Shown piece by piece: positions 1 to 11,619 of a stretch of DNA of 64,000 nucleotides. This stretch comes from Ptychodera flava. Lineage: Eukaryota > Hemichordata > Enteropneusta > Ptychoderidae. The stretch covers positions 43,602,398-43,666,397 of the forward strand of contig NC_091934.1 in assembly GCF_041260155.1 (NCBI RefSeq), in the 5' to 3' direction. The notes below the pieces were generated by a model, which saw nothing but the letters and a program-made list of their open reading frames with translations, had not been told where the DNA came from and did no database searches. The position numbers and the translations under genes are program-made. Numbering within the stretch: the stretch's first letter is position 1; each line of letters begins with the position of its first letter.

Positions 1-160
1 ACACTTGTTATGCGTCCAATGTCTTGAGAACTGTGCTCGAGGCACAAAAAATGTCAAATTACACTATGTAGTAGAAAATTCTGATACAATGGCACCGCAG
101 ACTAGGCAAATGAAAAAGGTCAAAATTAACGTTTAAAGAGAAAGTCTTGAGGACCAAAGC
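1..160. repeat. SINE-like or LINE-tail fragment
   Basis: This stretch shares short blocks with the insertion at 12463-12594, notably an AATGAAAAAGGT-like stretch followed by GTTTAAAGAGAAAGTC. The resemblance is by eye and degenerate. No gene is seen in it. Confidence 0.3.
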
Positions 161-322
161 ACACCCGGGAAGTTTATTGCAATAAAATATTAATAGGACT
201 GACCTGTGGGTTTTGAGCCCAGATCATGACAGCATGCGTTGATTTGAACCAATGATTTCCAACCAACGAGGGTACATTATTAATCTTCACCATTAGTCTG
301 TACATACTTTTACAGCTTGTAT

Positions 323-538
323 CACTGCATGAAACCCAATATTCAGATAATTCACATTAATGAGTTGCCTGTATTATAGTATAATACACGTGAATTCACA
401 TGAATCCACATGAATACAAGCTAGCTGAATACAAAAAATGGATTCTTGACTGTATTCATCTGTATATGCACTCTTCAGCTAAAATACAGGCAATAATCCA
501 TGCTAATACAGTAAGTATTATAGGGTTTTCATGCAGTG
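323..538. mobile_element. 216-bp MITE with CACTGCATGAAA termini
   Basis: The left end reads CACTGCATGAAACCC and the right end is its near-perfect reverse complement (GGGTTTTCATGCAGTG). TA lies next to both ends, which would fit a Tc1/mariner-type non-autonomous element. The interior is AT-rich, has no coding capacity, and contains small direct repeats of CACATGAAT. Confidence 0.6.
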
Positions 539-1099
539 TATAATTTTGACACCATTTTAATTTTTTGTGTTATTATTATTATTTTATAACTTAAACCCTA
601 CTGAACATCATTATTATTCCAATCCGACTTTAAATAGTTGATGACAGAAAGTGTCTGTCTCTTCAGGTTTTCACTGCCATTTCAGACATTGATCCTCCAT
701 AAGTGTTCGATCTTCATGGAGTTTAAACCTCCCTGGTGTTCAAATTCTTTAAAAGTAATGTTGTGGGTGAGGTACTTTTTGTGAAGAGACTGCATTCTTG
801 GTCACAATTTTGTGACCAAGAACATCTTTAATTTTGCTTCCCTTCACGAAGACTGCTGTTCGCATTTTGTAAGCGTCTGTCCGTGAGTGAAAACCCAGTT
901 ATCCGTACCTGTGTAGAGTCTGATTCGTATTTTCATTCAGCTTTTGGAAACATTGTAGAAAGGTTCTTTATTAAGGTTTTGCTCTTTTTAACTTCTATGT
1001 ATTTTTTTTGCTTCTATTATTTATTTTATGGGCATTCATGGCCTGAAATAAAGATTAATAATAATAATATCATTATCGTCCCGTATATTTGAAAGCGAT
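539..1099. other. intergenic, nothing recognised
   Basis: There is an AT-rich ATT/TTA tract near 571-585 and no convincing coding exon. I looked for a P450 last exon here, because the downstream flank of a P450 unit begins at about 1100, and did not find one. Confidence 0.5.
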
Positions 1100-1720
1100 G
1101 ATTGATGTTTTCTAATATACATGGTTATTTATTTAAGATAGTATGCGAGTCGAGTGTGAAAGACTTAGACTTTTGCTCAAACTTTCCTCAAGGAATCTTT
1201 CAATCATTCTCTATCAAAACCAAGAATGAAACTCGGGGTCACCGTGCAAATTTGGGTACCAGACAAACAAAGTACCAAAGATTTTTTTTTATTTTAAATT
1301 CAAAATGGTAGCCATCCCTGTGTTAACTCTGTCGAGAAAAATAAAATGTTTGATCTTTGAAAAACTAAGACAGTGAAAAGTTTTCTTACACCAAAAGCTT
1401 CAAAATGAACCCTAACAAGTTGTAGATTAGAAAGGAATTGTAAAAGTTTGAGAGTCCAAATATCTGTTTCCCAAGACGCATTCCAACTAAAAAAACTTTT
1501 TTATAGCTTTTGGAAAATTCCTTCCTCATTCTGATAATGCGTGCAATCTTCAATAATTCTTTGAATGCTCGGGTTTCCAATCATTTTCTTTTATACCTTA
1601 CAGGTGAATCTGGTTTGGACCAAGAACCACTCCTTCTAGGGAGCTCGTAGAAGTTCGTATTATCATTGATTCATTGCAATTGTTTTTAAATGGTAATGAA
1701 TCATACAAGCAACCAACAAA
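1100..1720 (+). other. degenerate copy of the P450 3' flank
   Basis: Blocks here match the sequence downstream of P450 copies 1 and 3 in the same order. The motifs ACTTTCCTCAA and CGTGCAAATTTGGGTACCAGA, followed by the CCATCC..TGTTAACTC and GTAAAAGTTTGAGAGTCC blocks, parallel 49930-50260. The match is clearly older than matches between the other copies. It implies that the tandem P450 array once extended to the left of copy 1. Confidence 0.55.
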
Positions 1721-1879
1721 GGTCCCAATTACCATTTATCAAATAAATCAGCTCGCGTAATTCCAGCTATGAAACTTTACACAGAATTTCTTCATTGTGC
1801 TCTTTTCATAAGATCTTTTGACATCAGACATTTAAGATTATACAGGTTTATATGTTCACATGCCATGTTCTGATTTAAG

Positions 1880-3480
1880 GCCTTGTTTGCCTCTTATGTC
1901 AGTTCTGTATAATGTAGTCCAGGAGTAGATTCATTTTCATCTTAATTTAGATGGTTTATCCTTCCACCTTTTATCTAGTCAATTTTTCAATTGCTTGAGT
2001 ACTGTTGTTTTTGATATTTGGCGGACTATTCCATAAATCAACGTTTGTGGATAGATTAGTACTTCCTAATAATGTCTGGTAGATTTTTTACCAATTTTAT
2101 ACTGGTGCCCTATGGTATCATATATTGGTCTGCATTGTTTAATACAGTTTGAAACTTCGCTGACATATATTTCCCTGTTTAAATATCATACAACCTTATC
2201 ATGTTTCCTCTCACATGCATATATTTCAGTATAGTGTGATTTAGTTTCCGTAGTTTGTCTTCATAGGAGAGATCTCTGAAGCCCGGTAGTTATTATCTGT
2301 CTCTGTATTTAACATTTTCCAACTCTATTTCATTTTCCTTAAGAATAAGTGTCCATGCTTGGTTACATATTTAACGTGAGATCTTAAGGGGCTTATATAG
2401 CAATAAACAGACTCTTTATCTAAGTGTTTATATGTTTTCCCAAGTCCAATGACTGAGTTTACCTTTTGAGTTTGTTGCTAAGACGTTGTGAAAAGTAAGG
2501 TTTTCATCACATCTTTTCTACTTAATGTACTCTTCAGTATATGTTATCTTCTTCCATGGTTTAGTCTTTCCTATCTAGATCAGATTTTCAACTCTCATGC
2601 AGACACATTGCCTGGGTCACATTTTAAAAGTGAATTTTGAGTCCAGTTGCACAGCTTCTAATCTTTCTGTAAATAGTCGCAGTCTTCTTCTTTGAAAATA
2701 CATGTAAACACTTTTGTATCACCTTCAGAACAGTGGATCGCCTCCCATTAATAAATCCAAACTGTCTGCGCCCTTTTTATGGGCCAAAATTTTGGTCCCC
2801 GATAATTTCTTCTTTTTAAGGTATTCAATTTCACAATTACGAATCAAGGATTCCATGTGCGTACACACTATGATAATAAGCATGAGTAGTCTCATTTTGC
2901 CTGCAATCATTTATTCCTTTTTTATGTAGTGCAGGTTTATTGGCCTATTTCCAATCATATGGTATGGCTCGTAGTATGATTGTTTCTTTGAATAGAAGTG
3001 TTAAAAGATCATGTGCACTACCATTGGCTCTGCTAAAATTCTTAGATGCGTTTCGTCTAGACCAGGTGACTTTTAAATGTTAATCTTTTCAAGTAACTTC
3101 AGCACATCTGCTTCGTTGAAGTTGGATCCATTAATGAAGAGAGTTCAATGATTTTCGGTATAGTCCAAGTACCAACTGGTTCTTTTGTAAATACAGTTGA
3201 GACGTAATCTGCAAGTATTTCAGCTTCCTCGACATCGTTAGTGATCAAATTGTAAGAACAAGATCAATCACAGAGGGCTTGTAAGATACTCTGTTCTCAA
3301 TTGATGAAGTGATGTGTTGAAATTGGAAAGGAAAACTATCAAAGACCGTGTCCAGAAATCTGAAATTGTCATTGTTTTAACTTGATATAAATTTACTAAT
3401 TTTGTGAATCAATGCATGTGTGATTAGTCGCTTGTAATTAATAGTATTTCTCTGTAAGTTCGGTTATGAAATGATTGATG
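1880..3480 (-). mobile_element. degenerate LINE (CR1/L2-type) remnant
   Basis: Conceptual reading of the minus strand gives worn LINE ORF2 blocks. Near 3240-3400 it reads an endonuclease C-terminal end (DTVFDSFPFQFQHITSS, then KPSVIDLVLTI). Near 3100-3240 it reads ADYVSTVFTKEPVG. At 2900-3080 it reads a KSPGLDETHLRILAEP block, which is the region before reverse transcriptase. At 2200-2440 there is a post-RT SPLRSHVKYV..W-type block. The endonuclease and pre-RT pieces are closer together than in a full element, so it is internally deleted. It carries many stops. Confidence 0.6.
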
Positions 3481-3483
3481 TTA

Positions 3484-3501
3484 TGTTGTTGTTGTTGTTG
3501 T
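3484..3501. repeat. (GTT)n microsatellite
   Basis: A short GTT run at the end of the LINE remnant. It is the paralogue of the longer GTT tracts at 11621, 31078 and 52105. Confidence 0.8.
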
Positions 3502-3567
3502 TTACTGTATGTAATAGAAGTAGGACTTCAGTAAATTAGACAAAATGTATAGTATCTGTCGTCTCTC

Positions 3568-3780
3568 ATTCTCATGTGTTCACACACGTGAGCTAATGGC
3601 GCAGCAATGTATCTGTCTGTCTGTTGGCACTATATCCGAAGAACGGCTTATTGGATCAGAATCAAATCTGGTAAATAGACTTAAGAACGGCAAGAATTGA
3701 TGATCGGTTTGTAGTGGTTGTGGCTTGCACATGTTGTGCTCATTTGCATAATTAATTATTTAAGAAAAAACAGACATACG
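3568..3780 (-). mobile_element. truncated Helentron-like (HINE) element
   Basis: The terminal stem-loop (TGTGTTCACACACGTGAGC) is followed by a short GTCT microsatellite and the shared TTGGATCAGAATCAAATCTG block. These match the ends of the longer elements at 11744, 31195 and 55916. The tandem core is missing. Confidence 0.45.
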
Positions 3781-3790
3781 TTGAGAACAT

Positions 3791-4139
3791 GTGTAGTGTG
3801 GTGTTGTTTCGACTATTAGACGATGTTTCAACTTTTGCAGAGTTGATTTGTGACCGACTGATAATGCTGCCTAGCTATCAGTTACCGCTACTCAGCTGGT
3901 AGTTACGCCTGGCAGTGTTGACAACACCTTGATTCAGCTATGTTCGCTGCGTTCATTTCACGTGAAGTACGTCCATCTGTAGACTTGCTCCAAGTCTATG
4001 GGCATGTAGGCGCTGAATGTCAAAACACAATAAATTGGAGGAATGAACTACGGCAGACTGTCACGCTAGGTGGTAGGCTAGCTCTTGGCCAGCCGGTTAC
4101 TGCTGCCGAGAAAAGCCAGGCAAGTCGGGACAGTCTAGG
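3791..4139 (+). other. shared 5'-side spacer of the P450 duplication unit
   Basis: This ends the 31-bp-TIR element (TCAACTTTTGCAGAGTTGATT, up to 3846) and continues into a spacer that recurs at 12837-14238 and 56934-57830. Shared features are the CCTAGCT.TCAGTTACCG and TTACGCCTGGCAGTG blocks. The TTACGCCTGGCA site here is unoccupied; two different MITEs sit at it in the paralogous spacers. Confidence 0.6.
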
Positions 4140-4918
4140 GACCGTTCAGTTTTACGACCGGGGGCGGCAAAATCATGGGGGTCATCGTAATTTTGGAATC
4201 CGCGAAGGAGGGGGTCATCGCTTTTTCACTGGTAGAAAAAGGGGGGTCACCACATTTTCAAAACATAATACCAACAATAAAGTTCACTTTATGCCATGGC
4301 CATGATCAACCCTCTATGCCCTTTTAAAAGCAAAATAATACATGACTTGATATGTTTTTTATCATTATTGACGTGTTTCTACTTGTTCACCCATTCTTGC
4401 ATTCATAATTTCAATAAAATGCTGTGAAAAAATAACCTGATGTGGCCTGTATCTTTTCACCTTGATCTTAAAAGGCAAATATAACTTTCTGTCTTGACAA
4501 CCATACCATAGTTTCAATGTTTTACCTAAAGTACTTGCTTGGTTTGTACGCAGGAAACAAGTAGAAAACAGGCTCTATAATTTTATAATTTTCAAGTGAT
4601 CAAAATACAAAAGTCCTGATAAGATAAGATGATCACAACTTCCAGTAAAGGGATACAGTCACTCTAAATGTATACAATAAAATTAAAACTGTTCCTGGAG
4701 GATGTACTAAAAATATAGAAAGCTGCTTCCTGTCGGTAAAATCTAAAAAAATTCAAGATTTTAAAGATTTTTGAATTTTTTTTTTAACAAATTTGTATTC
4801 TTATTATTTTTTCTTTATTTTGCAAACTAGTTTGAAGATTTTTTTTCCTAACTTTCTGCTCTGAAATTTTTTTTTCTGTTTTTGACACCCCTCTCCCAAG
4901 ATCTAATGGTCCATCCCT
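4140..4918. mobile_element. possible ~780-bp DNA element
   Basis: The shared spacer (GACAGTCTA..) is interrupted here, relative to the copies at 14201 and 57780, by sequence starting GGGACCGTTCAG and ending near GGTCCATCCCT before TTA. The ends are weakly inverted and G-rich/C-rich inside, reminiscent of the Harbinger-like element in the P450 introns. The interior has homopolymer T runs near 4770-4880. I see no coding capacity and the boundary duplication is not clean. Confidence 0.3.
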
Positions 4919-5339
4919 TATCACTCACTTGCATGTTTATTGAGTATAATTTATGTACTCAAATGGCAGGAAGGTGGTGTAAAACAAAAGAAAACAAGAA
5001 GTACTCTCCCGAACTTTCGTCATTGTGTTGATTTTGATGCTCCCTCCACAGTGACACCAGGCGACCTCATGTGACCTCGGGCCCTCTCCTGTACCCTTTA
5101 AGATAGCCACTAGGCCTATATGTTAATCGATGGGTACATAGTGATTAATTGAGGGGCTCGGTGATTTTACGCAATCAATGAAATTTACTGTATTTTTTAA
5201 CTATTATATGGCCATTTTGTGATGTTTGTGATTTTAGACTGCTTTAATTAAGATTTCACTTGTGTGTTTTGACAGGCGAAGTATTGTGTGGGGGAATACT
5301 TTGCACAAATGAGTATGGCTACAAGCAGTAATTAGTTAT
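4919..5339. other. upstream region of P450 copy 1, nothing recognised
   Basis: No repeat with clear ends and no coding sequence was found. This region does not resemble the upstream regions of copies 2-4, so copy 1 probably has a partly different proximal promoter context. Confidence 0.4.
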
Positions 5340-5411
5340 TTTTGTCAGATAATCACGTTTTGTCAGATAAGAACGTTTTGTCAGAGAAGCACGATTTGTC
5401 AGATAAGCGCC
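5340..5411. repeat. 18-19-bp tandem repeat upstream of copy 1
   Basis: Four imperfect tandem copies of TTTTGTCAGATAAGCACG lie about 130 bp before the start codon of copy 1. Copies 2-4 lack the array at this position. Confidence 0.8.
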
Positions 5412-5538
5412 GTACAGACGCAGGTTCGAGGTCCAGCATGCGTTACTAATTCATCCACGACCACTCGCACTCTGTGAAAAGAATAGTAACAGTGGTAATA
5501 TCAAGGTCATATCAAGGTGAACGCGATTGGCTTCTAAC

Positions 5539-5863
5539 ATGTTCGAGTTTCTCCGTGTTGTCTTCGTTTTAATCGTCATATTAGCCACAACTCTGTGGTA
5601 TCTTCACTATCGACGCAACCTACCACCTGGTCCCTTGGGTCTGCCTTTAATTGGATGTCTGTTTCGTCTTGGAGAAAGACCTCACAAAAAATTCAAGGAG
5701 TGGGCTAAAGTGTATGGAGACGTCTTCAGTGTGCGAATTGGTACGGAGCTAGTGGTGATTCTGAACAGCAATCGAGCAATCAAAGAAGCTTTCATCAAAA
5801 AGTCTTCCATGTTCTCTTCGAGGGTACAAAAAGGACTTTATCCTCGGCTGTTTAATAACAAAG
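5539..5863 (+). CDS. P450 copy 1, exon 1
   Basis: It encodes residues 1-108 plus one base of Gly109: the membrane anchor, proline hinge and A-helix region. I chose ATG at 5539 because it aligns with the MFEFL start of the other copies and has A at -3. An in-frame TTG 12 bp upstream is not needed. The donor is AAAG/GTAAGAG. Confidence 0.85.
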
Positions 5864-7109
5864 GTAAGAGCTCGAAGAAGATCACTTTCTTAAAGGCGTT
5901 AATTATATTTTAGTTTACTTTATTTAATTATAAGGCCGAGTCCACTGACACCAGAGTGTCAGTAGCCATATTGTCAATGACGTCAAAGGTTCCGTATAAA
6001 CTAGGTCAAATGTTGTTTATTCCTTCAACAAGCTTCACCCACGGACAAATACCATATTCAGCTGTCGACCACTCGGTATATTTCTAAAAATTTATTAACT
6101 GTAACATCCGGAAAAGGGCGCATCAACTTGTCAGTAACGAAAATGGACGTCGTAACTTCGCTCGATTCTGAAATTCGAGTATTCGGTGTAGGCATGCACG
6201 GAGTTAGCTGTGATATCGCAGCGGTACTTGTGGCGTGTATCGAACACGCTCGGGTCATTGGGGTGGCGATGACCCCCAATGACCCGAGCGCGTTCAATAC
6301 ACGCCACTAGTACCGCTGCGATATCACAGCTAGCATGGAGTAGGGTCAGGGATGTCGATAGGGCCTATATCCCCAAAATAACCGTACAGCGCAGCTCCTT
6401 GCCCGGGTGAATAGAAACTCCGCAATTATTATAAATGACCTCAGACTTGTGTTTCGTTCGAAGGTCATCTAGGGCTGTTTTGACAAGAGGCATATGCCTC
6501 CTTGTATATCCTGTTCCAATATTCCCCACTTATGAGCTCGGTGTTCATGTTCAGTGCCAGTCAGCGGCCACTGTATTTAGAATGAAAATTTAGAGGGTCA
6601 GGTGCTCTATAACCGTGCCACTGATATCCGTGGCGGGGTTGACCTTTTGATGACCCGCATAGACGCACGCTTCCCCGCCAACAGATAGCTGCACAGCTAG
6701 GTGCACTCTTTGAACCATATCAGCCCTGCAAGTTTGAAATGGCTGCATGCAGTGGTCTCTAGGTCGCGGACAAAAAAGTGAAGTAGTTGGCTGTTGTTGT
6801 AGTTGCAGAAAGCTGAACTCCTGTAAAACCAGTAGACCGTGCAAAAATACGGTACCAGAGAAATAAATAACCCTAACCGATTATATTGAAATTGAAAATG
6901 GCCTCTATCCTGATCTCTACGGGAAATATTCATTTTCGATTTTTGGCAAAAGTAAGTTGAAAATTTTTATGTATTTTAACGGCTTCACAATGAGCTCACA
7001 CATTGTCAAGTGGTCGATTATTACAAAAAATGAGAAACCGAATCTTGGTTTTCAAGGTAAATTCTATTTCTACTGTTTTATCCGAACCTCTTACTATTCT
7101 TGTATGCAG
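5864..7109 (+). other. intron 1 of P450 copy 1
   Basis: At 1246 bp this intron is about 2.4 kb shorter than in copies 2 and 4, because it lacks the Harbinger-like insertion found there. The unfilled site is near 6123-6145 (ATCAACTTGTCAGTAACG). Apart from the foldback at 6205, the sequence aligns with the ends of the other first introns. Confidence 0.75.
6205..6332. mobile_element. 128-bp foldback element, TAG..CTA, 9-bp target duplication
   Basis: This is a near-perfect hairpin with arms of about 60 bp beginning TAGCTGTGATATCGCAGCGG and ending with the complement. It is flanked by GCACGGAGT (6196-6204) and GCATGGAGT (6333-6341). The paralogous introns at about 27250, 35850 and 61396 have one uninterrupted GGCATGGAGT, which confirms an insertion in copy 1 only. 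The termini and 9-bp duplication match the elements at 15660, 23928, 37886, 42012 and 57464. Confidence 0.85.
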
Positions 7110-8087
7110 GCATACTTTTTGCTCCATGGCCAATATGGAAAGACCTCCGTAAATCCTGCTTGGATGTCTTCCATGAGCTAGGAATGGCAAAAAACTCGAC
7201 CGAACTACGAATTCAAGAGGAAAGCCAACATCTCGCGAAGACTCTGCGACAATTAAACGGTGCGCCGACAGATTTGAGTCAGGTTCTTATGAGTGCCGTT
7301 TCCAACATAACCTGTAACTTGCTGTTCGGGAAGCGATTCAACTACGACGACGAAGAGTTCAAGGGACTTCTTGAGATCAGTCGTCAGATAGCAGCGAATA
7401 CTCAGCAGTCTGCAATTCTAAGTTTTATTCCATCGTTGTGTCGTTTGCCCTTGCCAATAAAAACCAGGCTGATGGCAGAGCACAACCGAATGGGTATGTT
7501 CATGGAGAAGGCAATAGCCGAACATACAGAGATGATTTCACAGTGTGAACCTGTTCAAGAGTCGTTTATCAGAGAGTACATAAGTCAAGTGCAAAACTAC
7601 AAAAGAAATCCATCAAACAGGTACAACTTAATTGCCTTCTTAGAAGATCCAGACCACCTCAAATATTCTTTAATCGTCCTTTTCACCGCTGGAACTGAAA
7701 CCTCCGCAACTACTTTGCTATGGGTCTTACTCTATCTCTGCCTAAACCAGGACATCCAAGAGAATTGTTTTAGCGAAATTAAAATGCCATTGGCCTTGAA
7801 AATACCCCATCCTATGCTGACAAAACCAACTCCCTTACGTGGAAGCAGTATTGTTGGAAGTTCAGCGAATAGCAAGCATTGTTCCAATCGGTATTGCACG
7901 GTCTATGATGGAAGATGCTGAGCTCTATGGTTACAACATTCCGAAGGGAGCCATGGTAATGCCAAACTTCTGGGCTGTGCACATGAACGAGGACCTGTGG
8001 GAGCAACCAGAGAAGTTTGATCCAGCTAGGTTTCTGGATGACTCGGGAGACTGGTGAACAGTGAACGGCTTATGCCGTTTTCAGTCG
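7110..8087 (+). CDS. P450 copy 1, exon 2 (frame-disrupted)
   Basis: The acceptor TATGCAG precedes GC ATA CTT. It encodes the C-helix WxxxR-like WKDLRK segment through the I-helix in frame. After about 7782 the reading frame is lost, and it is regained only after about 8047. The donor after TTTTCAGTCG is intact. Confidence 0.8.
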
Positions 8088-8174
8088 GTAAGTAGTGATA
8101 TTAAGCACAGAATGGCTGTGTTTCAACCTAGGGCAACGCTGCAGGAAAAAAAACAAAGTTATTTCTGTAATTAA

Positions 8175-8359
8175 AGGTATGCTGTCACCTGTTCCAATTT
8201 TGCCACAGTTACCATGGAAAGAGAAAATCTAACCAATCACAGATTTTAAGCGGGTGGCCGCTTTTTAAAAACAGCGCCCTCACATGGGCATTTTGAATAC
8301 CAAGGAACGCCCCTTTGACCATATATGGGCATATTTAGATTACAGGTGACTGTATACCT
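8175..8359. mobile_element. 185-bp TTAA MITE in intron 2 of copy 1
   Basis: The inverted ends are AGGTATGCTGTCACCTGT and ACAGGTGACTGTATACCT. TTAA lies on both sides (8171-8174 and 8360-8363). The empty site in copy 2 intron 2 has a single TTAA at the same point. TTAA duplications are typical of piggyBac and Kolobok superfamilies; I cannot choose between them. Confidence 0.85.
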
Positions 8360-8667
8360 TTAAAGCATACCCATGCCATTAAGGTTCAAAGCCGCTCTTT
8401 TTTGAGCTTTTATTTGTTTGATATGAAGAGTTGTTTGGGCTGTTTGACTATTTTAAACACAGAAATACAATTGTACTAAATAAACCTCTACTTGCTTGCA
8501 ACCAGACAAGTTTAAACTTGTCATGGACCATTCTAGGCAGGGTTTCTACCCGAATCAGCTACAGCGTACGACTCTTAGTGTGTATGACTAATACGGTTAC
8601 ATAAAATTTGACCAAATGCAAAAATTCGTTATGAAATCTTGATTGGTGGTGCGTTTCATATGGAGAA

Positions 8668-8670
<3 letters not shown>

Positions 8671-8742
<72 letters not shown>
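8671..8742. repeat. (TA)36 microsatellite in intron 2 of copy 1
   Basis: A pure TA run of 72 bp. The same place in copies 2-4 has only a few TA units (for example ATATATAGCAGCATATATAGC), so this is an expansion specific to copy 1. Confidence 0.98.
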
Positions 8743-8743
<1 letters not shown>

Positions 8744-9193
8744 CAGCCTTCACTTACATTGTGCGACATTTATTGACATAAGAAATCCGGATAAAAACAC
8801 CAAGTTAGAATTGAAGTAGTTTTGTCCAGAGGTCAAGAATAAAATCATATCACTTATTTGCATTTAGCTAAGAAATTCGTGTTTAAACTGCTGATGTTTT
8901 TTGCCATCATCATTTTGTAAAGTGTGCGACTTTATATATGCAATGAATTCTTGCATCAAGTAAAGGTTAAAAATGAGCGACGTTGTCCCTTAAATCCTGT
9001 GTTTATACTCACATCTTCTGTCAATAGAGTACTTGTTCATCTATTCCAGGTTTCCCCTTTATTTAACGTTTTTCTCATAATTGTATCACAGCTTGATTGA
9101 AAAGATATCGCAAATTGGCTTAACCTATCAGATATGCACCAAATCATATTTTAACAAACGAAAATATTGTAACTTTCTTCGACTATACTACAG

Positions 9194-9387
9194 GGTCACG
9201 TGACTGCCTCGGTTCTCAGCTGGCAAAGATGGAAATGTTCCTGCTTCTAACAAGACTCATCCAGCAATTCCAATTTAAGTTCCCGGATGATGACATCATT
9301 CCGTCTACTGAAGGTCCTTTTGGCTTCGTCCTCGTTCCTGAGAAGTTCAAAATTATTGCAGTTGATAGAACCGCAGATGACATGTAA
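9194..9387 (+). CDS. P450 copy 1, exon 3
   Basis: It follows the acceptor CTACAG. It completes the heme-binding loop (G-SRDCLG, with the thiolate Cys) and the C-terminal 60 residues, ending ..DDM and TAA. This exon is undamaged. Confidence 0.9.
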
Positions 9388-10932
9388 AGAATTTTTGAAA
9401 ATATCAGAGTACGTGTTATTCATTATAGAATAGTAAAACGTAGTAACGCGGGTAGAAAATTTAGACATTGACTATTTGCAAGATTCTCCTCAAAACACAA
9501 CAACGACAACAAAAACAACAACGACAACTTCTCACAAAAGACGAATCTCTCAACTCTATCATTATGTATACATTTCGGGTAGTACAAGTATCGCAGGTAA
9601 AACAAACTTTTTCTAAAACTTTCCTCAACGAAACTTTCAACCACTTATCGAATCACGAATAAGAATCAGGAGCCAACGTGCAAAGTTTGGTACTAGAGAA
9701 ACAAATTACCGAACATTTACTGATATTAGAAACAAAAAACTCGATATCCCTGTCCGGAAAGCAGTAGGAAGCTGCATATAAATCTTGAAGTTGAACATCA
9801 TCAGCGTATTTGGTCCACATAATGATAAGGTCAATATCATGGTCAAGGTCAGTGTCAGAGCTATAACGGTAATTCGGTACATTCATTTTATCTGAAAACT
9901 GCTTTCTATCAGGTTCACGGATGTGAGAGTCGCTGACCTTGTTTATTATTTAGTGTCTGTATTTTAATGGTATCACTTGATAAGCACTTTGAATATTTAC
10001 CGAAAAATCTTTACATATCTTCACGTCTTTAATTTAGTTCGCAGACAAAACTAAATGAAAGAAAGCAACTGCATGATTTCTGTCTATCTAAAGTGTACAC
10101 TTTTGAGTAACAGCTTCAGCTAACGAAATTGTTGGCACAGGATTGATGAGATCACCTATGCTGTGTTGACTCCACTCACTAATAATATTACGATATGGGC
10201 GTGTCGTGTCATCAGATGAACGTCATTCAGGCATAATAATAATATATCGTTGTTTATTTAACGAGATTCATTTTCTGTTGTATTCATTATTATTCATGAT
10301 ATACTTTCAAAATTTCGATTTTTGAGTGAATAAAGACATTGACTTTACAGAGTTGAAGCAATCACACATCGAAAAAATCTTCACGTCATTTAGCTCTTAC
10401 TAGCCAAATAAATTTTTTGTTGTTAGAACCAATAGAGAGTTGTATCTTTGTCCATGCTCGTCAATAAAAAACGGTGTTTATTTGTTTCTGTTTGTTTACA
10501 AGTATCGTCAATAGATGATATTTTCACAAGTTTCTACTACAATTCCACATATATGAAATAAAACACATCCCTCCATTGCCGTGAGGAGTGAGCATTCATG
10601 TGTGTCCACCACTCTCTCCGAATACTGACACTTTGTAATAACTCATTGGAAAGGTGAGTATTCAGAGGTAGCGACACGAATCCTCTTGACAGGTGTTAGG
10701 TCAATGTCAGCATAACTGATGAATTTTCGTGTGGGCAAGTCCACTTAAATTTTGAGTTAACGATGAAAATAGCGCCCTCAGTGGTGTTTTTACCAAAATC
10801 CATGCTCATTGCTATGATTTCCATGGGTTCTTTAACTCCTTGTATTTCCGCAGAATGCTACAGCCATCTTTCACAACACTCTGCATTTTGATTTAAGCAG
10901 GCAATTATCTTTACAAAAATCCTTCAAATTAA
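9388..10932 (+). other. 3' flank of P450 copy 1
   Basis: This spacer closely matches 49708-51573 downstream of copy 3. At the place where copies 2 and 3 have AATAAA in the 3' flank (30419 and 49981), this copy has AATAAG near 9658. A CAACAAC-rich stretch follows the stop codon. No gene is seen. Confidence 0.7.
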
Positions 10933-11258
10933 AAGGACAAAGTCGGCCATTTTTTCATGAATTTTGTTTGATACGAGATACTACTTATATTGTTTGATAT
11001 GTTGAAAGATACTGAATGAATTGGTGATCATGCATATATTCGACCCCGGTTTTAGACAAATTAAATGAAACCATCGCGAAAATGAATCAATGGCCATGAG
11101 CATTAATTCATTTTCGCAATGGTTTCATGTATCGTGTCTAAACCGGGGTCAAAACTATGCATAGTCACCCATTCATTCATTATCTTTCAACATGTCAAAC
11201 AATATAAGTAGTATCTCGTATCAAACAAAATTCATGAAAAATGGCCGACTTTGTCCCT
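10933..11258. mobile_element. 326-bp foldback MITE flanked by TTAA
   Basis: Two arms of about 150 bp start AGGACAAAGTCGGCCATTTT and end with the complement. They also contain the palindromic pair GAAACCATCGCGAAAATGAA and TTCATTTTCGCAATGGTTTC. The left TTAA is intact; the right one is GTAA here but TTAA in the paralogue at 51742. The termini resemble TTAA-class (piggyBac/Kolobok) MITEs. Confidence 0.75.
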
Positions 11259-11262
11259 GTAA

Positions 11263-11619
11263 TGAAGAGGGTTCAATAATTTTTGGTATAGTCAAAGTAC
11301 CCAACTGGTTCTCTAGTAAATACAGTTGAGAAATAATCTGCAAGTATTTCAGATTCCTCGACGTCGTCAGTGGTCAAATTGTAAGAACAAGATCAATCAC
11401 AGAGGGCTTGTCAGATACTCTGCTCCCAATTGATGAAGTGATGTGTCAAAATTGGAATGAAAAACTATCAAAGACTGTCTCCAGAAATTTGAAATTGTCA
11501 TTGTTTTCACTTAATATACATTTACCAGTTTTGCGAATCAATGTATCTGTGATTAAAGTCTCATGTAATTAATAGAGGAGAATGGTATTTCTCTGCCAGT
11601 TCGGTTATGAGATGATTGA

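Larger units (their letters stand above)
5539..9387 (+). pseudogene. cytochrome P450, CYP2 clan, copy 1 (frame-disrupted)
   Basis: This is the most divergent copy of the three-exon P450 gene: exons 5539-5863, 7110-8087 and 9194-9387, both introns GT-AG and phase 1. The predicted product would be an ER-anchored monooxygenase with an N-terminal membrane segment, LPPGPLGLPLIG hinge, I-helix AGTETSATT and heme loop FSVGSRDCLG. Compared with copy 2, exon 2 is 978 rather than 981 bp because of three one-base losses: in an A run near 7782, in CCAAC near 7829, and in the GGGAGAC stretch near 8047. The net loss is three bases, so frame is restored, but the K-helix ExxR and PERF region falls out of frame in between. 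All three losses are in short homopolymers, so sequencing error is a real alternative to decay. Copy-specific substitutions occur around residues 100-106 (KGLYPR against EGLFNQ). Substrate is unknown. Confidence 0.85.

Noticed and set aside
3940-4305. 121-codon ORF in the left spacer
   Set aside because: The frame is not conserved in the paralogous spacers at 13990 and 57590 and crosses into inserted sequence at 4140.
8559-8753. Minus-strand ORF with a long YI repeat
   Set aside because: It is a translation of the TA microsatellite.
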